Of a DNA stretch of 64,000 bases, positions 56,158 through 64,000 are shown in pieces. Below the pieces are notes generated by a model. That model was not told the DNA's origin, did not search any database, and saw only the letters and a list, made by a program, of their open reading frames with translations. Both the position numbers and the translations under genes were made by a program. The DNA is from Portulaca oleracea (Eukaryota > Streptophyta > Magnoliopsida > Caryophyllales > Portulacaceae): NCBI GenBank assembly GCA_029582165.1, contig CM055874.1, forward strand, positions 48,707,269 to 48,771,268, written 5' to 3'. The stretch's first letter is position 1. Each line of letters opens with the position of its first letter.

Positions 56158-59100
56158 TCAGCATTGACCAAGCTGCTTCCGAATAACGGATGCGAGCTGC
56201 TTCTCCAGCTCCACCAAGCTGCGTGACAATTTACAGATAAGCAAAAACAGTTTACAAAGGCCATTGACTCATTTCTAATTATAAAAGTTGATAAGGGGAG
56301 GATGAGGGAGCTTACATTTCATATTTGCGTAGGGCTTCTTTCTGCTTTGCTTGAAACAAATCGCCATCTCTTGGTATATTGACTAATTGATTCGCTGCAA
56401 CATTTGTTTACAATGGCAATGAGGGAGAAAGAGAAGCAAAATTTGCCAGTCTATCATAACAACTCAGAGCAGAACAAAGTGGTGCTATGGTGGGGACATT
56501 TAACAACTCAAACTATCAATGGCTGACGTTTTCTTTGCAGACAACCATATCTTAGAAGAGAAAGGGAACTCTAGAACTAGAAACATGTAAGCTCCAAAAA
56601 AGAAGTCACTGCTTAATCTAGAAAAGTAGAATGTATGGCCACATAGATGAAAATTTCAAATGGTTGCAAGATTAAGCTAGACATCAGACAGTTCCTTTTC
56701 TCTCTTTCTTTTCCTCCCCTTTTCTCTTCTGGAAGGAGGTGGGGGGTCATGAAACAGTGAAATATCCCCACACCAACAATATGCATGTATGTGCTTCATA
56801 ACTTCTACAACCATAATTTAGGAACTTCAGCGCCACCTCATAATGACTGCCAATTCAAGTCACTAGTATATCAAGCTTTCTTCTCTTTCTGACAAGCGTG
56901 ACCAAATGATGCAAAGTAACATTAAAGCAGTTTGTTGACCAGTATCACATCAGGCTTTTGATTCAAGGCACTTAAACTGCTCAATCTCCATAAAGTAAAA
57001 ACTATGCACATTCAGTGTTTTAGAATTTAGACTGAATAAAACACAATAAGCATACAAGAAAACTTTTGACGCAATCTCAATTTATCAATGTAAATGACGT
57101 ACATGGCATCAAAGCTGGTAGTGCTGGCACGTTAGCATTATTAACTTTCTCAGAGGGCTGTTCAACTGCCTTTGGCTGCTCAATCTATTGGAAGGTGTTC
57201 ACGAACAGAAGGGGAGACAATTCAGCACACATTTGTATACGGGCTGGTGAAAATAAATAAATATCCAAATGAATGTCATTATGGAAGAGAAGTCCTACCT
57301 TAAGTTTATCTTGTCTTTTCAGAATCTTAGCGTGGCATTTCTTTATGTAGTGAGTCAAATGATACCGAGAATGTCTTGAACACAATTGCTCACAGATTTG
57401 AGGGTTAGCTGACAACCAGTCAGAGATGTCTTTGGACTTGACTACTTCATCCGCATTCAAGGACTCCAACCAAGTGTAAACTGGTAACCACCGATCAGTC
57501 CGTTGAAACCGGAAAGGATATTCAACATGGCTAACTGTCTTCACCTGCAATGGAGGAATTCTAAATTTCATACAAATACATGGGAGCACACAAAAAATCA
57601 CGAAGCCAATAATATTCAGGAAACAATCCTCCATGCGAGAAGCATAACCAAATACCATCATGAAAAATAGACCATATTCGGAAGGAGAGAAATCAAAGGA
57701 TGTTTGAGGACTACGCTTTGTCCCTAGATAATTTCAAGCTCTAATGTTGAGAAGTTGTACAGTTAGAGTTTGGTGCTTAAGGGGATAGAAAATTGATTTT
57801 TTTGGACTTTGTAGACAATATGATTAATGAGAGCTTGATGGCATAGTGTTTTTGTATCTTGCCCTTTTTTGTAAATGGGTGACAACCCATGGTGTCTCTG
57901 CAATATAGTTCAATTACATTTTTTTTTAAAAAAAAGGAAAAAAGAAAGAACAAAGACCACGTCATGCAAATAACACACAAATGACACAATGATAAGACAA
58001 TAAACTTAATGGCTTATGCACGTACACAAATCCCTATAAGAGGAATGTTGCTAACTGTCAAGAATACAATCATACATTTGTACATCTTCATTCAAGTTAA
58101 TTTCAGTAATGAAGTTGCCATCACATTAAACAAGTGCATTTGTTCTTATAATCTTTAGAATAGATCAACAAACCACTTCTTGATTTAATGGAAGCGGGGA
58201 CAAACATTTTCTGTAGATGCTTCATGTCGTGATTCTTTGCTAAATTGGTCTCAAAAGAAAACTACTCCCACTGTCCTGAAACATTTGTCACACATTTTAA
58301 GAAATATCAACTAATGTTCTCTTTCGAAGATAAATATAAACAATATCCTTGATTTTTGAATTCAAAAAACATTTTTTCAAATTTCCATCTTCAATCACAT
58401 ATCATTTTCTGTTCAAAATAAAAGGAGCTTAATAATTTTGGTAACTTAGTACTTAGCTTTTTACAAAGACGGTAACATTTTGGGACTTAAAAAAGGATAG
58501 AGGACAAGGACATCCATAAAAGGAATAGTAAGTGGACAAACATTTTAGGAAGGAAAGAGTGTTAAAAAGCAGTGCTTTGCATTTTTGAACATGTTGCATG
58601 TAGTTTTTGTGTGAAAAGTTCCAATAAGTGGTTCAAACAAGCCATGGTCCAGCAAAGTTTTCAGCTGTGAGGGAGTAGAACTCAATAAAGAATTGTTTGT
58701 GCACACTCACACCACATTACAGCAAAAGCTTCTTGCTTTATTGGTTATGGAGGCCTTTGCTAATGAGTTGAACCCTGAAAAGTACAAATTCCCATTAGTG
58801 TTGTTGAGGTGGAGAGAAATGGGATTTAGCTTATATTAGGCTTTAGGGGGGGGGGGGGGGGGGGTTTGGGGGGTTGGTTGGACAACTGGAGTTACATTGT
58901 ACATGAAAGGTAACCCACTTCACTCCTCTTATTATTTCATGGCAGTTAAGAGAAAGATACATAGCAGCAGTACAGGTGAATATGAAGAAAGCTAACCAAT
59001 AGAAATAGAATAGTCCCATCAAAGCCATTATGAATGCGAATAATGAATACTGATCAATCAGTAGTTTGCCGATATTCTAGTGGGCTGTTTCCATGATTTC

Positions 59101-60472
59101 CTAACCAAAGAAAATTTTAACAAAAAACATTCTCGAGACCCTTTTGAAGGGCAATGTTTACCTAACCAGCCTAGGCAACAGTTTGTGAGAAAAATCACTG
59201 ACAAGGCGGAGAAGGTTATGTTTTCCATAGGTGGCAACTGAGCAAGTTCTCGGCATGATGGTTTGGTAGGTTTTTCTTTCTTTTTATTCGACGTATTCGG
59301 CATTAGTTGCAAAGACACACGCAGGGCATTTAAGATTTCTTTTGGTGAGGCTTCCAAACAAGTCTATGCTCTAATTCTTGCAATGGCCCCCTAAAGTGCC
59401 AAATCCTTCAGAATCAAGTAAGCCAAGAAGTCTTACTCAATAAAATGTTGTCTACAACTACATCACCAAACTATTCTACAAGAGGCCCAAAACTATGTTG
59501 ATTGACATTGTCCATGTTCTTAGAGTGCTTTTATTTTGGGAAGATCAATTATTCATGACATATACATGCAGCAAAGAATTAGTGAGCCATTACAATATAA
59601 GTCATCTCTAATGAAAATTAACCAGTAGAAGCTACAACACTGTAAGGACAATATGACACCCCTGAATGGTGTGAGGTTCCCTTCTTTATTTGTTGAAAGG
59701 GGGATGATTACAATTAATCAATGGCTCTTCCATGGTTTTGAGGTTATTGAAGGGGTTTGAGGCAAGGAAAATTGGGTCTTAGTGCATTATACTTTAGGGA
59801 TTTGGATTGTGGCGAGCTGTACTTTAAATTTGTATCATAGTGCACCAAAATGTAAAAGTATTGGATTTTCAGTGCACCACCACCGAGTTGGGTGAAACCA
59901 ACTTGGTGTTTGTCTACATGGATTATTTTGGTGGAATTCAACATAGGTAACTATGGACTTTTGGGAAGGGAAGAAGCAATTTAGTCAATTAACAAATTAC
60001 TGAATTTAACAAACTGAATAAACATCAGCGCTAGAGGCCTTATGCCTCTTTGCGCTGCTCATAGAAGCTATAGATGTTCCAACACACCGAAAACCAAAAA
60101 AAAAAAGAAAAAAAAAAAGAAACTACTGAATTAACATTGCTCTTATTTCATTAATTTGGCAAGCCAAAGAATGAACAAATAAGTAGAAAGAAATAAGCCC
60201 TAATGAGAAAGAGAGGAAGTTGGAACCTGCGGTGGTTCAGGTGCAACTGCAGGTGGAGAAGGTTGGAGTGATCTCTGAAGTGCACTGAAACGTTGAAGAA
60301 GGTCCGATTGAGACATGGACTTGATTTCCTCAGGCAAGGTTTCGTTATTGAACTTGACCCAATTCTCCACTTCACTCATGCTCACAGTATGCCCCTCTGG
60401 TAAGCCCGACAGCCACGCCCTCGCTCGGGCCTCCCATCCCTCTAATGTCGGATCCAGGATTTTCACCTTCAA
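56158..60472 (-). CDS. Five-exon gene of unknown function, 237 residues
   Basis: Exons on the minus strand: 60472-60227, 57544-57299, 57184-57103, 56394-56316 and 56218-56158, all with GT/AG borders and matching phases. Together they give 237 residues. Exons 1 and 2 are both 246 bp. Each carries a W...WL..L....V.....W...N pattern (exon 1: WEARARAWLSGLPEG, VENWVKFN; exon 2: RWLPVYTWLESLN, ISDWLSANP), which suggests a duplicated module. Exon 1 ends in a Pro-rich linker. Exon 3 is Pro/Ala/Glu-rich. Exons 4-5 give a charged likely helix (FQAKQKEALRKYEILVELEKQL). No signal peptide or membrane segment is seen. The intact splice sites and frame argue for a real gene. I do not recognise the family. 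Intron 1 is 2.7 kb. Confidence 0.83.
58846..58864. repeat. G homopolymer run
   Basis: Nineteen consecutive G bases followed by GGG blocks, inside intron 1 of the minus-strand gene. Confidence 0.95.
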
Positions 60473-61590
60473 TCGCCAATTATTCTTTCATTCTTTCAAC
60501 TTGCTCAAACATTACCATACAAAGACCAAAAATGCACAAAAACAGTACGCCAAAACAATTACCAAAATCCCTAACTTCTATCTACAATCTCCGATGCACG
60601 CAAAAGTAAATGAACATGGTACTCGACTAAGCAAATGAATGAACGAAATTTGACACACAACTCAAGCAATAAAATACGTAAATATGAGCTCAAGAAAGAC
60701 ACCAACTGTTATACAGCGGAGACACAGGGATTGCTGCAGGGATCGCTTGGAATAATTCACAGAACATAGAGATGATAGCATATAACTACTCAACCCAATG
60801 AGCCGAATGGTAATCATTATTCAGAGTTGAGCAATAAGAATCAAGGGTGACCGATAAGTAAGAGCACAAATCTGCAGACAACCATGAATATGATGAAATA
60901 CAGTGGGCTGTGGGTGTTTGAAAAATTACCATGACCATTGTACACCCACGGCTTAAACTACCACTGAAAATAGTATGAAAAGAAAATGACACTAAACTTG
61001 TTTTTTCTGATTAAAAATACCACTCAAACTGGTTATAGTTATAGCAGTGATGAGGCAAAAACTGACTGCTTTACCGGTGGTTTTGTGTTACATTTGAAAT
61101 GGTTGTTGAAAATAAAAGAGAAATAAACACAAAAAAAACTCCCCGTCATTCACCTCTTCCGTCTTCATCCAACAGCTCTTCCATTTTCCTTCTTTTCAGG
61201 AGCATTGTACGCACACCATTGGAGACCCTCCATAGATGCAGCTTTCTTTAGCATCATGATTCCAACTCAAATTTCAACCCAACTCAAATTAACCTTACGC
61301 TCAAATTCCAACCCAATGCATCATCCAGTTAGTCCATTCAACCAAACCCAGTTCAATTTGCAAAAAATGAAACTCAAATTCGAGACCTAACTCACTTATT
61401 CGGTGCGAAATTGAATCATAAGTTAAAGAAACAACAAAATAGTTAGTTACCTCAAAATCGAGTAAACTAACACTAACTTGGCTGTTTAGGCTAGCCCGTT
61501 CTTCGGTTCAGGTTTTATATCCTCAACATAAGTACACACCTAGGCATCGAACTTGTAATCTTGTATGGCCTCCTAGGTTGTGGAGTGAAG
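60473..61590. other. 5' flank of the minus-strand gene
   Basis: Probable 5' UTR and promoter region of the minus-strand gene (60473 upward). No plus-strand gene is supported. No clear TATA box could be chosen. Confidence 0.45.
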
Positions 61591-62836
61591 CGCCCGGTCC
61601 TGACAATTTTGAGGCCCTAGGCAACATAGTAGAGACCAATTTATAAACTAGGCCCCTCTTAAAAAAAATGCGTCCTCGTTTTTTTCATAGGTAATTAGCA
61701 TCAGCCGTATAACTGTTGTATATGATAACAATTGTGGATCGTCCTCATTCATAATTGCTTCCGCCAATTTTTGACCCTATTTTTACTTTTCCCCCAAGTT
61801 TTGCATAATTGTCCCCCATCCCTATCTAGTTACAGCTTGCTCACATAGTGCTCATTGTTTCACATGAAAGAATTGCCTAAACCGGCACTGTTAAATATAT
61901 ACATAATCATAAATTATGAGAGACATCGAGAAACAATTAATTAAAGGCACTATCCAAAATTATCAAATGACCACCATTGGCATTCACAAACAGACAAGCT
62001 CAGTTAGGTAGCAATTGTAATTGATTACTGAGACTAACACCAATACATTTTAGTTGTGGCTTTGGCGATGCTCTCAAAAACTCAGTTAACTAGCAATTGT
62101 AATTGTGTATGCACTATCCACATATGACATACCACCCCCGAATTTCTAAAACACACAACTGAAATCTAAACAGTTGAACAGTTGAACACCAAACAACCCC
62201 CAAAAAAGATACTGACAGTAGTAAAACTTAGAAAAATAAATAATCTCCCAATTGAACAGGACCCAAGAAAATTAAAAAAAAAAAGGAAAATTATGTCAAA
62301 TACAAGAGCACCACAATTCACAAATAATCTACCAAACATTTTAGCAAGATTGAGGTTATATAGCTAATAATTAACTTGTTAGTTGTGTTTATTTTCAAAT
62401 GAAATTGCATTATATACCTTGAAAAAATGTCATGCCATTGTAGTTTGTAGATATGTTAAGAGGAGATGAAAGACCAGATTTCCCCTTATAGATAATCGAC
62501 TCTTCAATTTGTCGACTTAGTTGATGACTGCGTGCTAATTGAGGTGGAAGATGAACAAGTTGAAGAACTGAACTGGAAGAGGGGAGGGGAGGGGCTGACT
62601 CCTGTGTAGAACAGGTTGAAAGAGCAGGGTATGGGCGTATTGGAAGGTGGGCGGATGGGCGTGCTGATTATTTTTGTTGGGCGCTTAGGCCACTAGCCCT
62701 TTCAGGCCTTATCAATCATAGGCCCATATGATATTAACACAATCTAGTTTGGGGCCCTTAAAGCTATAGCAGTTGTTTTTTAAAACCATTGGCCCTGGGC
62801 AGCGGCCCCTCTGGCCTACCCCCAGGGCCGGCCCGC
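61591..62836. mobile_element. Transposon-like element with GGGCCGGCCCTG-like ends
   Basis: The left end reads CGCCCGGTCCTGACAATTTT. The right end, reversed, reads CGGGCCGGCCCTGGGGG. The terminal 13 bases agree at about 11 positions. Words such as GAGGCCCTAGGC (left) and GGCCCCTCTGGCC (right) are frequent near the ends of a common plant repeat. No coding domain or clear target duplication is seen. Confidence 0.42.
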
Positions 62837-63035
62837 CAATAGCAGTAGTAACAACACCAATAAGAAGAGAGAATCAGAAGACAACAAGGGTGGTTTTGAG
62901 TGTTGGGAGCAGTCTACTTGACCACAGGAGGGACGGGAGGCTGGGAGCGGTGGCAAGTCACCCAAACCTGATGAGGATTTAGGAACAATGGAAAAGGGTC
63001 AGACACCATAGGAGGAAATAAGATTTTTTAAAAAA
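62837..63035. other. Short intergenic stretch before the Helitron terminus
   Basis: Nothing recognised. Confidence 0.5.
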
Positions 63036-64000
63036 CTAGTCTTTTTATCCCGTGCAATACACGGGATATTTTATTTTATTTATCGCTTCTTTCTTATTTT
63101 TGAAAGTATCTTTTCTTTGAAACTATTAGCTTATACTTTTTTTAAAATGTAAATTTCATATACTGATTCTATTGAAAATGGTTTTGATTTTTTACTAAAT
63201 TGCTATTGTGTTATTAATCACTTATTTTTATTATAATATTTAATTGTTTATTTAATTTTTTTAATGTGGGTGAAAACCCCTTGGACCCCATGCTCTTCCC
63301 ACTTGCTTTTTACGCCTCATCCATTCTCCATGCATTCTCCTCAAATTGATCACAAATACTTTCCTTTTGAAAAAACAAAGCATTTTTTTAGAATTCTCAT
63401 TCATTTTTTCTATGGTTGTTTTTTTAGGTAAAAAGTATACTTATTATTTTATATTTCAAAAAATTGAAATCAATACATATAAATCAAAGTGTTTTGTTAA
63501 TTACAACTTACAAAGTAATCCTATTATTTGAGATATTAAGTGTTTTACGAAAGTTAATGTTTTTATTATATGTAATTTATGACTATCAAAGCTTCATTTT
63601 TTTTATTTGGCCAAAAAATAATTACTCTTTATTTCTCTTTCTTGTAGGAATGTTTGAAGACTCAAAGTTTTTGCATGCACAAAACTTGGTTTTAATATAT
63701 ATTTAAAGATATGCAAAAATATTGAGTGTTGAGCATGGAAAATAATGTAGATTTATGTTAGTGAATATGAATGTATTTCCGATAATACCACCCATTACTC
63801 ATGAAATATTTAGTTGCATTTAAAGTTTGTATAGTTACTCATATGATTAAATTATAAGATGATATAAAGGTATATGTCATTTATTTTTTAAAGATAAATG
63901 TTTGCATGTTAACTTTTTGGACAACTATTATTTTAGTCGAATATGAGGAATATGATACCGATTACTCATAAAATATTTTATTTGGATTTCTTATTTTTAT
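63036..64000 (-). mobile_element. Helitron 3' end, minus strand, body runs out of the window
   Basis: Read on the minus strand, a hairpin CCCGTG-TATTG-CACGGG (63065-63049) is followed by ATAAAAAGA and then CTAG (63039-63036) with T next to it. This is the Helitron 3' signature: a GC-rich hairpin about 10 bases before CTRR, inserted before a T. The rest (63066-64000) is AT-rich with no ORF worth naming. The 5' TC end would lie beyond 64000. Confidence 0.6.

Noticed and set aside
59058..59357. 99-codon minus-strand ORF in intron 1 of the unknown gene
   Set aside because: It is considered as an extra exon, but no fitting splice sites or domain were found, and the flanking exons already join in phase.

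Overview
The window is plant nuclear DNA, most likely from a eudicot. It is dominated by nested, mostly broken transposable elements. Only two host genes look intact: a secretory phospholipase A2 on the plus strand, and a five-exon gene of unknown function on the minus strand. A third host gene survives as one damaged exon of an alpha/beta-hydrolase. The plant assignment rests on Athila-, Tat/Ogre- and chromovirus-type LTR elements, plant L1-type LINEs, the plant sPLA2 motif set, and a nuclear copy of the plastid ycf2 gene. The species cannot be told from the sequence alone.

Layout. 1-440 and 13762-15340 look like one minus-strand chromoviral LTR, split by an almost complete Athila-type Ty3 element (441-13761). 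That element has both LTRs, a tRNA-Asp-type primer site, broken gag-pol, an envelope-position ORF with two stops, and two hairpin-plus-polypurine modules. An orphan Tat/Ogre-type LTR with primer site (15341-17092) follows, then about 4 kb of its untranslated region with two tandem-repeat arrays. A decayed L1 LINE lies at 22277-26950. Next is an ORF1-only LINE (28713-34344) with long target-site duplications, interrupted by a 3.1-kb solo LTR with perfect 5-bp duplications.

From 34365 to 37226 there is degenerate LTR-like sequence. The sPLA2 gene occupies 37227-39839. It is followed by a minus-strand LTR end, a LINE fragment, microsatellites and the hydrolase exon. At 44626-51364 a CRM-like chromovirus sits inside a Harbinger-like MITE. 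The distal half of its 3' LTR, the MITE half and a 673-bp palindrome-rich element appear to have been inverted together. The remainder holds a Tat integrase tail, a GC-rich MITE, the ycf2 insertion, a short tandem duplication, the unknown minus-strand gene (56158-60472), another transposon-like element, and a Helitron 3' terminus whose body runs off the right edge.

The most unusual signals are these. Three different LTR-like elements carry arrays of short palindromes. The hairpin/AGGAC-loop/polypurine module occurs twice in the Athila element. The ORF1-only LINE resembles mammalian HAL1 in layout. The chromovirus/MITE inversion can be reconstructed from its parts. The unknown gene has two equal-length first exons that seem to encode a repeated module.
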